Below are positions 1 through 8,046 of a stretch of DNA of 64,000 nucleotides, one piece after another. The notes beneath the pieces were generated by a model. It was not told the DNA's origin. It ran no database searches and saw nothing but the letters and a program-made list of their open reading frames with translations. Source of the stretch: Mariprofundaceae bacterium (GTDB taxonomy: Bacteria > Pseudomonadota > Zetaproteobacteria > Mariprofundales > Mariprofundaceae). The translations under genes and the position numbers were made by a program. The first letter of the stretch is position 1. Each line of letters begins with the position of its first letter. The stretch spans positions 30,553 through 94,552 of the forward strand of contig JAJFLC010000023.1 in NCBI GenBank assembly GCA_021772895.1. Reading direction: 5' to 3'.

Positions 1-717
1 AAAGATGTTGGCACATGGGAACAGGATAAAGCCGTAATCATGGCGTCCGTTCAACAAATGCATGAAAATCATGCAGCCATGGAAACAAAATTAAAAACCA
101 TGGAAGCCAAACTTTTTGAACTTGGAAAAAAAATCAAACAACAGGAAGCAAATAACAGTGCGCTTACTGCAAGTCTGAAGGCACTACGTAAAAAACTTCC
201 ACGTAAAACAACACCTTCAAAAGCTTCCAGAAAAAATCAGAAACTTGTAAAAAAATTACAGAAAATTGAGTCCAGCATTCGTTCAGCCGCCACAAAAGGC
301 ACTGCAATGATTCAACCCAATGACAAAAGCATTGAAAAAAACAGTTATACAGCAGCCTACCTCGCTCTGAAAAGCGGACGATATGAAGAGGCTTCCATTG
401 GTTTCAAGGTATTATTAAAAGATTATCCACAAGGTGAATATGCTGATCAGGCCTATTTTTGGCTTGGCGAAAGTTATTTTGCCCAACATAAAATGAAAGA
501 AGCTATTAAAGCTTTTAAAAAAGTTGCCAGCAATTATCCTGACAGCGCCAAACATCCGGCAGCTCTTATCAAACTGGCTGCTGCCTATCAGGAATCTAAA
601 CGTAAAGGTGATGCGAAGGCAGTGCTTCAACGTCTGATCAAGCAACACCCTGAATCCAATGCTGCTGAACAGGCACGCACTCAATTAAAAACACTCGAAG
701 CGGGGCAAAAAAAATAG
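1..717 (+). CDS. cpoB: Cell division coordinator CpoB / YbgF (5' partial)
   Basis: This is a periplasmic TPR protein of the Tol-Pal system, which links outer-membrane constriction with septal peptidoglycan synthesis. The frame is open to base 1, so the true start and signal peptide lie outside the window; the internal ATG at 40 is not the start. Visible are a Lys/Gln-rich coiled-coil region (about the first 100 residues) and then tandem TPR units typical of the YbgF C-terminus, with repeated AxxxFxxxxxxYPxS patterns near residues 115-225. The stop (715-717) overlaps the proposed queE start. The family assignment is firm; the Tol-Pal role rests on family knowledge, because tol genes are not in view. 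Confidence 0.85.
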   Translation, partial: KDVGTWEQDKAVIMASVQQMHENHAAMETKLKTMEAKLFELGKKIKQQEANNSALTASLKALRKKLPRKTTPSKASRKNQKLVKKLQKIESSIRSAATKGTAMIQPNDKSIEKNSYTAAYLALKSGRYEEASIGFKVLLKDYPQGEYADQAYFWLGESYFAQHKMKEAIKAFKKVASNYPDSAKHPAALIKLAAAYQESKRKGDAKAVLQRLIKQHPESNAAEQARTQLKTLEAGQKK

Positions 718-1376
718 CTTCTGCCAGAACACTTCGTATTCATGAAATTTATGAGAGTGTACAGGGTGAAAGCACATTGGCTGGTACGCCCTGCACATTT
801 ATCCGTCTCGCAGGCTGCCCGCTGGCATGCCACTATTGTGATACTCCTCAGGCAATACCTGTCGATTCGGGGGCTCCGATGGCTATCTCTGACATTCTCA
901 AGCAGGTCACCAACTACGCTCACCCACTGGTCCTTGTGACTGGGGGCGAGCCTTTGGCCCAGCGAAATTGCATGTGTTTATTAGACAGCCTTATGAACAC
1001 AGGCAGATCGGTTCAACTTGAAACCGCAGGTGCCCATGATATTTCAAACGTACCTGATGGCATATCCATCATCATGGATATCAAAACGCCTGACAGTGGC
1101 GAAGTAGCGCGTAATCGCTGGCAAAATATCGACCATCTTAAAAAAAATGATGAAGTAAAGTTTGTCATCAACAGTCAAAATGATTACGAATGGGCCAAAG
1201 ATGTTATCCATAGCAGAGGTATTACAGCATTAAACATTCCAATTCTCTTTTCACCCGCATGGAAACGTCTTGCACCTGCCACACTTGTGCAATGGATTCT
1301 TACAGATCATTTACCCGTAAAATTACAAATTCAGCAACATAAATATATATGGGGCGCGGAAAAGACCGGTGTATAA
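714..1376 (+). CDS. queE: 7-carboxy-7-deazaguanine synthase QueE, probably non-canonical start
   Basis: A radical-SAM enzyme converting 6-carboxytetrahydropterin to 7-carboxy-7-deazaguanine in queuosine/preQ0 synthesis. The [4Fe-4S]/SAM motif CxxxCxxC is seen as CPLACHYC, followed by DTPQA, and TGGEP lies downstream. The first ATG/GTG/TTG in frame is TTG at 777, but that would delete the conserved RIHEIYESVQGES segment encoded at 735-773. Back to the in-frame TGA at 666 there is no ATG, GTG or TTG. ATA at 714, overlapping the cpoB stop as ATAG and preceded by a GGGG run 8 nt upstream, would give about 220 residues, the usual QueE size. ATT at 738 is an alternative. The 3' end overlaps queC by 8 nt. 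Function is confident; the start is inferred. Confidence 0.85.
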   Translation: MASARTLRIHEIYESVQGESTLAGTPCTFIRLAGCPLACHYCDTPQAIPVDSGAPMAISDILKQVTNYAHPLVLVTGGEPLAQRNCMCLLDSLMNTGRSVQLETAGAHDISNVPDGISIIMDIKTPDSGEVARNRWQNIDHLKKNDEVKFVINSQNDYEWAKDVIHSRGITALNIPILFSPAWKRLAPATLVQWILTDHLPVKLQIQQHKYIWGAEKTGV

Positions 1377-2064
1377 TCAAACCTCTTCAAACAAAGCGGT
1401 TGTTTTGCTTTCAGGCGGCCTGGACTCTGCCACAGCCTTAGCCTGGGCCAGTAAAGAGCAAGGCTGGCAATGTCATACCGTGGCATTCGATTATGGTCAA
1501 AGACATCGAATCGAACTTGAAGCATCTGCAAATGTAGCCCGTTCACTCGGCGTTCAGGATCATCGTATCATCACTGTCGACCTTGCTGCCATTGGTGGTT
1601 CAGCCCTCACCGAAGATATTGATGTACCAAAAGATCAACATCACGATGCCACGATTCCTATCACCTATGTCCCTGCCCGCAACATGATCTTTCTTTCATT
1701 GGCTGCCGGGCTGGCTGAAACAGTTGGTGCCAGTAAAATCATCATAGGTGCCAATATTGTGGATTATTCCGGTTATCCTGACTGTCGGCCGGCTTTTCTC
1801 AATTCATTTGCCAAAACCGCAACTTTGGGGACTAAAACAGGTTCTGAGGGTTCGCCGCTTGAAATTGTTGCACCGCTTCTTAAACTGGATAAATCAGAGA
1901 TTATCACACTCGGATTGAAACTTGGTCTTGACTATGGCCTTACCCGCTCCTGTTATGATCCGCACCCTGATGGTATGCCATGTGGTCATTGTGATTCCTG
2001 CCTTTTCCGTCAGGAAGGTTTTGCCAAACTATCTAAAACTGATCCCCTGCCCTATCCTGAATAA
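1369..2064 (+). CDS. queC: 7-cyano-7-deazaguanine synthase QueC
   Basis: An ATP-dependent enzyme converting 7-carboxy-7-deazaguanine plus ammonia to preQ0, the step after QueE. The N-terminal PP-loop SGGLDS binds ATP, and a C-terminal zinc site is formed by four cysteines in the segment SCYDPH..CGHCDSCLFR. At 231 residues it is of normal length. It starts with GTG and overlaps the queE end, so the two are translationally coupled; queD is not in the window. Assignment is secure. Confidence 0.96.
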   Translation: MYNQTSSNKAVVLLSGGLDSATALAWASKEQGWQCHTVAFDYGQRHRIELEASANVARSLGVQDHRIITVDLAAIGGSALTEDIDVPKDQHHDATIPITYVPARNMIFLSLAAGLAETVGASKIIIGANIVDYSGYPDCRPAFLNSFAKTATLGTKTGSEGSPLEIVAPLLKLDKSEIITLGLKLGLDYGLTRSCYDPHPDGMPCGHCDSCLFRQEGFAKLSKTDPLPYPE

Positions 2065-2150
2065 CGCTGAAAACACCACCTTCAGTTGATATGTATAAGG
2101 CCAATGATAAAATGCTGTCAAGGCTACTTGGAAGCTGGAGAGGTCATCAA

Positions 2151-3182
2151 ATGGAGAATGACGTGAACTTAATCATAAAACGAGTCACACTGCTGTTTGC
2201 AGCACTATGCTTCGTCCCATTTTTTACCACACTCCTTTTTGCAACTGAAACACCCTACCCCATCTCTGAGCAAGAAATTAATGCCTGGAGATTGACTGAA
2301 GTTCCTTATCCTGAATCAAACCCAAATCAGAAAGCTGTTGAAGAACTTGGCAAACAGCTGTTTTTTGATCCACGTCTTATTGGTGACCGGACCTTCTCTT
2401 GTGCCGCATGTCATTTTCCAGGCACAGGCTGGAGTGATCCACATCCCAACAAAATAAAAAATACTCAGGGCATGGATCGTCAGGCTCCCAGCTTGATTAA
2501 TGTTGCCTTCCAGAAGGCATTTTTCTGGGATGGGCGTAGCAAAACACTTGAAGATGCGATTGAAGTCCATTTAAAAGAGCTCTCGCTTACCAGTGGTTAT
2601 AAAACTTCTGCTCTTCCGCAAGCCTATCAACAGAAATTTCTGCATATCTTTGGTACTTCATCAACTTCATCAACAAATATTGCCAAAGCAATCGCAAATT
2701 TTCTGCGCACCATTGTTGTTCAGGATTCTCCATTTGATCGCTGGATTGCGGGAGATACATCCGCACTGTCTCAATCAGCCAGACGGGGTTTTTTACTCTT
2801 CATCGGTAAAGCGGAATGTTCCAAATGCCATAGCGCACCCAATTTCAGTGATTCAAAATTTCATAATATCGGGCTAAACACACTTGATCCAGGACGCCTT
2901 GATGTAAGCCAAAAGAAAGTAGACAAAGGCCGTTTCCGAACCAGTTCACTGAGACAAATTTCCCGTACCCCGCCTTATATGCATACAGGAACAAAAAACA
3001 CACTGATGGCTGTGATCGAGTTTTATAGCCATGGTGGTGATCGCCATGAACCAAGCAATGAGTTGAAGGTTCTAAATTTAACCGAACAGGAAGAGCGTGA
3101 GATTTTAGATTTCCTGACAAGCCTGACCGGTAGCAACAGTTCAATTGTTATCCCTCAAATGCCCATCAGCAATGCGCCCTGA
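2151..3182 (+). CDS. Di-haem cytochrome c peroxidase (MauG/CcpA family)
   Basis: A periplasmic c-type cytochrome likely to reduce H2O2 with electrons from small cytochromes. There are two covalent haem motifs, CAACH in the N-terminal third and CSKCH in the second half, in the spacing usual for bacterial cytochrome c peroxidases/MauG. A signal peptide (hydrophobic stretch VTLLFAALCFVPFFTTLLFA) follows the ATG at 2151, which has a GGAGAGG ribosome site 7 nt upstream; the ATG at 2091 in the same frame lacks this and would put 20 residues before the signal. It stands alone between queC and a convergent gene. Peroxidase versus a MauG-like oxidase cannot be settled from sequence. Confidence 0.88.
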   Translation: MENDVNLIIKRVTLLFAALCFVPFFTTLLFATETPYPISEQEINAWRLTEVPYPESNPNQKAVEELGKQLFFDPRLIGDRTFSCAACHFPGTGWSDPHPNKIKNTQGMDRQAPSLINVAFQKAFFWDGRSKTLEDAIEVHLKELSLTSGYKTSALPQAYQQKFLHIFGTSSTSSTNIAKAIANFLRTIVVQDSPFDRWIAGDTSALSQSARRGFLLFIGKAECSKCHSAPNFSDSKFHNIGLNTLDPGRLDVSQKKVDKGRFRTSSLRQISRTPPYMHTGTKNTLMAVIEFYSHGGDRHEPSNELKVLNLTEQEEREILDFLTSLTGSNSSIVIPQMPISNAP

Positions 3183-3311
3183 GCCAGTAAATATTCAGGC
3201 ACTGAAAGGCACAAGTTATTCCTACCACCAACGCCCTTAAATCAGGCTTGCAACTATTTTATGCCTGCTCTAAAGCCCTGAAATTTTAATGTCCTTTTCA
3301 TTCACTTACCA

Positions 3312-3677
3312 TCACTTCCCGAATCCAAAAAATGGACTGAGTGAAACATATAAAATAAATAATACTGCCATCAAGAGCATCAAAAAGCGGACAGGATGCT
3401 CCAATATTTTATCAATTACCGTTTGATGTCTGCCCTCTTTTTTCAATTGTTTGTATGCTATTCGGGCTGCCATTGCTCGCTGCTGCTGATAGGTTTCAAT
3501 CAATGATGTCGCTTCTTTCAATCGATGATCATCATGCAACCATATACCCGGTAGTGAAATCCCCCAGCTACCTGCGTTGGTTTCATAAAAATCAATGTGA
3601 TGATCGCTTAGCAGTTGCCGAACCTCTTCAGCCTCATCATCAGGCACACTTCTAAGTTTAAACAGTAATTCCGACAT
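3312..3677 (-). CDS. DUF6164 family small membrane protein
   Basis: A protein of about 121 residues resembling proteins annotated DUF6164: it opens with MSELLFKLRSVPDDEAEEV, then a short WGISLPGIW motif, a basic helix, and one C-terminal transmembrane segment (FLMLLMAVLFILYVSL). The start at 3677 matches the family N-terminus; an upstream ATG at 3692 adds five residues. Function is unknown. It is divergent from the glycosyltransferase at 3806 with a shared 128-bp control region. Confidence 0.75.
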   Translation of the reverse strand: MSELLFKLRSVPDDEAEEVRQLLSDHHIDFYETNAGSWGISLPGIWLHDDHRLKEATSLIETYQQQRAMAARIAYKQLKKEGRHQTVIDKILEHPVRFLMLLMAVLFILYVSLSPFFGFGK

Positions 3678-3728
3678 CCTTCTTCCTCTCACATAACACT
3701 AAACATCTATCAAGAATCCATACAAAAA

Positions 3729-3808
3729 TCACGATACACACAAAAGTCTTCAAATCACACGTGACAACTATAGTGAAAGCATAATAGTCACGATACAGTT
3801 GCCACGTG
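3729..3808. promoter_or_regulatory. Divergent control region with paired CACGTG sites
   Basis: Between the divergent DUF6164 and glycosyltransferase genes lie CACGTGACAACT at 3758-3769 and AGTTGCCACGTG at 3797-3808, an inverted pair matching at 11 of 12 positions. The decamer TCACGATACA occurs twice in direct orientation (3729-3738 and 3788-3797). The second CACGTG overlaps the GTG start at 3806. This may be an operator; no factor is identified. Confidence 0.4.
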
Positions 3809-5038
3809 AAACTCAAGCTTCTGATCATTGGTTATGTTTGGCCGGAACCGCACTCTTCCGGTGCAGGTGTGCGCATGATGGAGTTGATTCATCTCTTTCT
3901 TGCACAGCAGTGGAACATCACCTTTGCCAGTCCTGCCGCACTTTCTGAACATATGGCCGATCTTGATGCGCTGGGTGTTAAAAAAGAAAATATTGCAGTC
4001 AATGACAGCTCTTTTGATCATTTTATCCTGGAGATGGCACCGGAAATCGTGCTTTTTGATCGTTTCATGATGGAGGAACAATTTGGTTGGCGTGTTGAAA
4101 CACAGTGCCCTTCAGCACTGCGACTCATTGAATCCATTGATCTCCATTGCCTGCGTGATGCCAGACATCAGGCCAGCAAAAAAAAACGTACAGTCGAACT
4201 CAGTGATCTTTATAGTGACATGGCCAAACGTGAAATCGCCGCCATTTACAGATCTGATCTTACCATTCTTATTTCTGATTATGAGTTAAAACTATTGCAT
4301 GAAACGTTTTCAGTTCCCAAAGATTTACTTCATCTCTGCCCATTCATGTTTGATGAAACACAGATCATAGATCCACTGCCTGCTTTTAAATCACGAAACC
4401 ACTTCATCACGATTGGAAACTTTCGCCATGCGCCCAACTGGGATGCCGTATTATGGCTTAAACAGATTATCTGGCCGCTGATTCGTAAAGCTTTGCCTGA
4501 AGCCGAACTCCATATTTATGGTTCCTACCCACCACCCAAAGCCACCGCACTACACACACCCAAAGATGGTTTTCACGTGCTTGGCTGGGCGCCTGATGCC
4601 ATGGAAGTTATGAAACAGGCCAGAGTCTGCCTGGCACCTTTACGATTCGGGGCCGGGATCAAAGGCAAACTTGCCGATGCCATGCTTGCAGGCACACCCA
4701 ACGTCACCACCGATATCGGTGCAGAAGCCATGACAGGTGGATTGCCCTGGGCTGGCAACATTGAAAATGATCCAGAAGCCTTCGCAGAAGCGGCCATTCA
4801 ACTCTATCAGGATGAGCAAGCCTGGCATCAAGCTCAAAGTCGCGGCTTTGATATCATCCGCCATCTCTTTAACAAACAACAAAATGGTGATGCGCTGATT
4901 CAACATATTCATGCGGTGTTGGAAAACCTTGATTCACATCGCCTGCATAACTTTACAGGCTCCATGCTGCGACATCACAGCCATCGCAGTATAGAGTTCA
5001 TGTCCCGCTGGATTGAAGCCAAAAATAAAACTTTATAA
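3806..5038 (+). CDS. Glycosyltransferase family 4 (GT-B fold)
   Basis: A cytoplasmic glycosyltransferase of 410 residues, presumably acting on surface polysaccharide or lipopolysaccharide. The N-terminal half (LLIIGYVWPEPHSSGAGVR) is the acceptor-side Rossmann domain. The C-terminal half has the GT4 donor-binding region: GFHVLGW, then LAPLRFGAGIKGKLADAMLAG, then a TDIGAEAM loop. It begins with GTG without a clear Shine-Dalgarno. It is isolated from other glycan genes; the nearest possible partner is the O-antigen ligase-like gene at 11437. Donor and acceptor are not predictable. Confidence 0.82.
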   Translation: MKLKLLIIGYVWPEPHSSGAGVRMMELIHLFLAQQWNITFASPAALSEHMADLDALGVKKENIAVNDSSFDHFILEMAPEIVLFDRFMMEEQFGWRVETQCPSALRLIESIDLHCLRDARHQASKKKRTVELSDLYSDMAKREIAAIYRSDLTILISDYELKLLHETFSVPKDLLHLCPFMFDETQIIDPLPAFKSRNHFITIGNFRHAPNWDAVLWLKQIIWPLIRKALPEAELHIYGSYPPPKATALHTPKDGFHVLGWAPDAMEVMKQARVCLAPLRFGAGIKGKLADAMLAGTPNVTTDIGAEAMTGGLPWAGNIENDPEAFAEAAIQLYQDEQAWHQAQSRGFDIIRHLFNKQQNGDALIQHIHAVLENLDSHRLHNFTGSMLRHHSHRSIEFMSRWIEAKNKTL

Positions 5039-5187
5039 CAAGCATTATTCGTTATTTAATAGAAATAGTATTAAGTATTACGTCCTCGGAATTACAAGGG
5101 AATACGAAAATCTGTAGCGGAAAGAGCAAATCATCCCCGAAACTAAATAAAAGAAAGGGCGAAGCCGAAACCCCGCCCATCCATTAG

Positions 5188-5412
5188 TTAGCCACGTGGT
5201 GGAAATTTATCATTTCCGTGACTATCTTTGCTGCCAATCTTTCCATCCTTATTATGGATGACAAGTTCGCTGCCCTTGTTCTGACTGATCTCACGAGCAC
5301 GATCAACCGCAGATTGTTTCGTGTCATGATGACTAGATGAACGCTGGGCACCACCGCCTTTAATATTCCAGCCGCCTTTTGAGTCTGGAACAACGTGTGT
5401 TGTATTAGCCAT
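5188..5412 (-). CDS. DUF2188 domain protein
   Basis: A 74-residue hydrophilic protein with the DUF2188 pattern: THVVPDSKGGWNIKGGG near the N-terminus, the helix TKQSAVDRAREISQNKGSELVIHNKDGKI, and a Gly/Lys tail. AGGAG sits 6 nt before the ATG. DUF2188 proteins are small, often stress-associated and of unknown function. About 270 bp upstream lies a CIRCE-like palindrome, which could place the gene under HrcA-type heat-shock control; that link is inference. Confidence 0.8.
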   Translation of the reverse strand: MANTTHVVPDSKGGWNIKGGGAQRSSSHHDTKQSAVDRAREISQNKGSELVIHNKDGKIGSKDSHGNDKFPPRG

Positions 5413-5683
5413 TTCTAGCTCCTAGAAGGTGTCTTGTTCTTGTGCTATAAATAGATATGATTCACGTGCCTTTTCTTGCTGAGATTAGGGCATCCATGCA
5501 CAAGTCTACATGCCTTCTTTCATGTAAATAATTAATGTGTATCAACCGAGGGAGGGTTCAAGTTACAGCTTGGACTCTCTCCTCACACATGCCAGATAAG
5601 TCTGTAATCCATCACAAAACCGAAGCTAGCAGTTGTGCAATCAGTAAGCTTAATTTCACAAAGAAATCAAAGCATCTTACCAT

Positions 5684-5710
5684 TTAGCACTCCCAGAATG
5701 TAAGTGCTAA
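5684..5710. promoter_or_regulatory. CIRCE-like operator (HrcA site)
   Basis: TTAGCACTC, a 9-nt spacer, then AAGTGCTAA. The CIRCE consensus is TTAGCACTC-N9-GAGTGCTAA, so 17 of 18 defined positions match and the spacing is exact. CIRCE normally precedes groESL, dnaK or hrcA; here the only gene downstream is the DUF2188 gene on the minus strand, about 270 bp away. Binding by HrcA is inferred. Confidence 0.6.
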
Positions 5711-5764
5711 AACCAGCCTGTCAAGCGATCTAAATCTCTACATATAGCATACATACTATCTACA

Positions 5765-5784
5765 AGATACTAACTGTAGTATCT
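5765..5784. repeat. Perfect 8-bp inverted repeat
   Basis: AGATACTA-ACTG-TAGTATCT, 54 bp beyond the CIRCE-like site. The related heptamer ACTATCT lies just before it at 5756-5762. It could be an operator or the stem of a small RNA; no T-run follows, so it is not an obvious terminator. Confidence 0.4.
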
Positions 5785-6087
5785 AGAAGCTAAAATGAGT
5801 CCTCGTGATTGAGATAAAACAACCGGAGTCAGTCTTATTTGACACTAACGCGTAATCGCTCTGAGGCCTTGTTTGGTACATTCCTGTGCCTATATTTGTT
5901 TTGTGTTTGATCATATCTACCTCTCCCCAAAATATCAGCTTAGGCATCAGAAATAACTTTGAAAATTTAGATAAAATAAGCGAAAAATAGAATTAAGTAT
6001 AATTTCATCAAAAATCTCTATTAAAAAAGGCCATAAATGACTTCTTAGAGAAAGCTAATTGATTAGTTTTATATATTTTAAAAAGAG

Positions 6088-7047
6088 CTAAGCCACTGCA
6101 CAGGACTTTAAAACTAGACGCAATTCAAGCAGCAACGCCATCAAGGCTGGGCCTGCACGCAAGCTGTGGCGTACCACTTCCTTCGGCCATGCTGCCAGCG
6201 ACCACATGGTTTTTAACAACGATTCACGCGATGTGAAAGAGCCTGTTCCATCCCATTGAGATTGAATCTCCTGCAATGCCACATCAATTATTAATTCATG
6301 CGGAATCATGGTCAAGTGCGTATCCAGCCAGTTCTGCAAATCACCCACATCGGCCCGTTGCACATCTTTCAACAACGCCTGCCACTGCAACAAGCCATCT
6401 ACCACCTTATGATCCTGTAAACAGGCCACATGGCCGGGACGGCCTCCTGCGATTTCCACCGCCATCTTTTTAGCGACATCACTGAATTCCATACCAGCCA
6501 ATACATGGTTCATATGTGTATCGCCCAAAGGTGCACAATGACCAAGCATACAGCGTGAACGTATGGTGGCAGGAAGACGCATCAGATCATGACATACCAT
6601 CAACAATAAACTTCCGCCTGACGGCTCTTCCAGCCCTTTCAACAAGGCATTGGCCGCCTGAAGATTCATCATCTCCGCATCATTGAGCACCACCACACGC
6701 TTTTCACTCTGCATACCCGTCAGTGAAAGAAACGAAAGCACCTCCCGAATCTGATCGACGGTGATATCCCGCTTTTTCTCCAGCCGCTCAAGCATGATAA
6801 AATCGGGGTGTGAACCAGCCTTTAACATACAACATCCATGGCATTCACCGCAGGCATGTGCGCCTTGCTGCTCACTCCCGTTTCGATGTTCACAAAGATA
6901 AAGTGCCGCCATCGCCATTGCTTCGCAGGCCTTGCCAATGCCCTTCATGCCATAAAGCAGCCAGGCATGATGTAATCGCTGTTCCTCCAGGGCTTTAGAG
7001 AAACGGACATGAATCGCCTCGTGACCCAGCGCAGGTTTGAAATTCAC
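6088..7047 (-). CDS. holB: DNA polymerase III subunit delta'
   Basis: The clamp-loader delta' subunit. The AAA+ fold is seen: a degenerate P-loop GMKGIGKA near residue 33 (Ala instead of Ser/Thr), the zinc module CGECHGC with a preceding Cys, and SRC after LPATIRSR. Delta' often does not hydrolyse ATP, so the degenerate P-loop fits. The ATG overlaps the tmk stop by 4 nt, the usual tmk-holB pairing. Length (319 residues) is normal. Confidence 0.93.
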   Translation of the reverse strand: MNFKPALGHEAIHVRFSKALEEQRLHHAWLLYGMKGIGKACEAMAMAALYLCEHRNGSEQQGAHACGECHGCCMLKAGSHPDFIMLERLEKKRDITVDQIREVLSFLSLTGMQSEKRVVVLNDAEMMNLQAANALLKGLEEPSGGSLLLMVCHDLMRLPATIRSRCMLGHCAPLGDTHMNHVLAGMEFSDVAKKMAVEIAGGRPGHVACLQDHKVVDGLLQWQALLKDVQRADVGDLQNWLDTHLTMIPHELIIDVALQEIQSQWDGTGSFTSRESLLKTMWSLAAWPKEVVRHSLRAGPALMALLLELRLVLKSCAVA

Positions 7048-7706
7048 ACAAGACCCCGCTCTGTAAACACGGCCTGAATCTGTTGTTGAACCCTGTCAAT
7101 GGCTTCAGATGCATCAATGCGAGAAATACGATCACTGTGTACGCTATGAAGTTTAGCAAAAGCCGCGTGCACGGATTCGTGAAATGACTGCGCCTCCTCA
7201 TCAAGCCGGGTGCTTGCTTCACCCATGCTGCTACGACTTCGAATCCGGTGCAGCGCTTCTGTCACAGGCAGATCAAACCAGAGTGTCAGATCAGGTGAAA
7301 TACCAAGTTCAGCGAAGCTCAGCATTGAATTGAGACCTTCCAAATCGGCGAGTTTCCGCCCTGCTAACTGATAAGCCATGGTGGAATCAGAATAACGATC
7401 ACACAATACCCACTCTCCGGCTTCCAATGCTGGCATCATCACTTCGCGGACATGCTGGGCACGATCAGCCAGAAACATCAGCAACTCACATTCAGGTACA
7501 GGGGTATATTCACCTTCCAGCAACAGCCTGCGAATCTCTTTACCCAGCTGTGTATCTCCCGGCTCATGTGTGACACGCACCTTATAACCCTGTTCAGACA
7601 ACCATGTTTCAGTCATATGAAGTTGTGTGCTTTTGCCTGAGCCATCTCCACCCTCAAATGTAATCAAACGCCCTGTATTGCTACGCCCATCAGTCATGAT
7701 CGTCAC
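7044..7706 (-). CDS. tmk: Thymidylate kinase
   Basis: Phosphorylates dTMP to dTDP. The P-loop FEGGDGSGKST, the DR(Y/H) motif in CDRYSDSTMAYQ, and the THEPGDT segment are present. The GTG at 7706 and an ATG three codons later are both possible starts; the GTG leaves only 2 nt after the preceding gene's stop. It lies in the pabC-mltG-DUF4911-tmk-holB run. Confidence 0.95.
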   Translation of the reverse strand: MTIMTDGRSNTGRLITFEGGDGSGKSTQLHMTETWLSEQGYKVRVTHEPGDTQLGKEIRRLLLEGEYTPVPECELLMFLADRAQHVREVMMPALEAGEWVLCDRYSDSTMAYQLAGRKLADLEGLNSMLSFAELGISPDLTLWFDLPVTEALHRIRSRSSMGEASTRLDEEAQSFHESVHAAFAKLHSVHSDRISRIDASEAIDRVQQQIQAVFTERGLV

Positions 7707-7708
7707 TG

Positions 7709-7996
7709 TTAACCTTTATCATTTAAATTCTCCTTGCCGCCCTTGCCCATTTTTTGAACATTTTTCTGCCATTGCCATTCACCTGTAATTTTCACGTTCA
7801 GCGAAGCAGGAAGCGATTCAAGCCAGTCATACAGGTCGTGCAATTGCTCCGGTGTTGTCCAAAACTGCTGTTTCTTTTTCTCCGGATCAAAACAGCGGAC
7901 TGTTGCCAGACCATCTTCACCCTGTAACAGGCTTTGCAACAGCACGCATTGCGATTCGGGCAATACAACTTCAACAATCATCACATCAGAACTCAT
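7709..7996 (-). CDS. Small DUF4911-like protein
   Basis: A 95-residue cytoplasmic protein with an acidic N-terminal half (SLLQGEDGLATVRCFDPEKKKQQFWTT is typical of its make-up) and a Lys/Gly-rich tail. The pattern of a substrate-like loop EDGLATV followed by a helix QLHDLYDWLESLP resembles DUF4911. It sits between mltG and tmk in one transcription unit. Function unknown; family call tentative. Confidence 0.6.
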   Translation of the reverse strand: MSSDVMIVEVVLPESQCVLLQSLLQGEDGLATVRCFDPEKKKQQFWTTPEQLHDLYDWLESLPASLNVKITGEWQWQKNVQKMGKGGKENLNDKG

Positions 7997-8046
7997 GGGT
8001 GTCGATCACGCTTATGCCGGTTATGATTTCCATACTATATACAATT

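Larger units (their letters stand above)
5413..6087. other. 675-bp region without a gene
   Basis: No ORF with coding character is visible on either strand. The stretch is A+T-rich and lies upstream of the DUF2188 gene and downstream of holB (both minus strand). It carries the CIRCE-like repeat, a second palindrome at 5765-5784, and the 12-mer CTTGTTTGGTAC at 5868-5879, which recurs beside the transposase remnant at 59695-59706. It could be decayed mobile DNA plus a long promoter region. Confidence 0.5.

Noticed and set aside
5184..5393. Alternative 69-codon ORF overlapping the DUF2188 gene
   Set aside because: Shares the region in another frame, and only the 74-codon frame shows family residues and a ribosome site.
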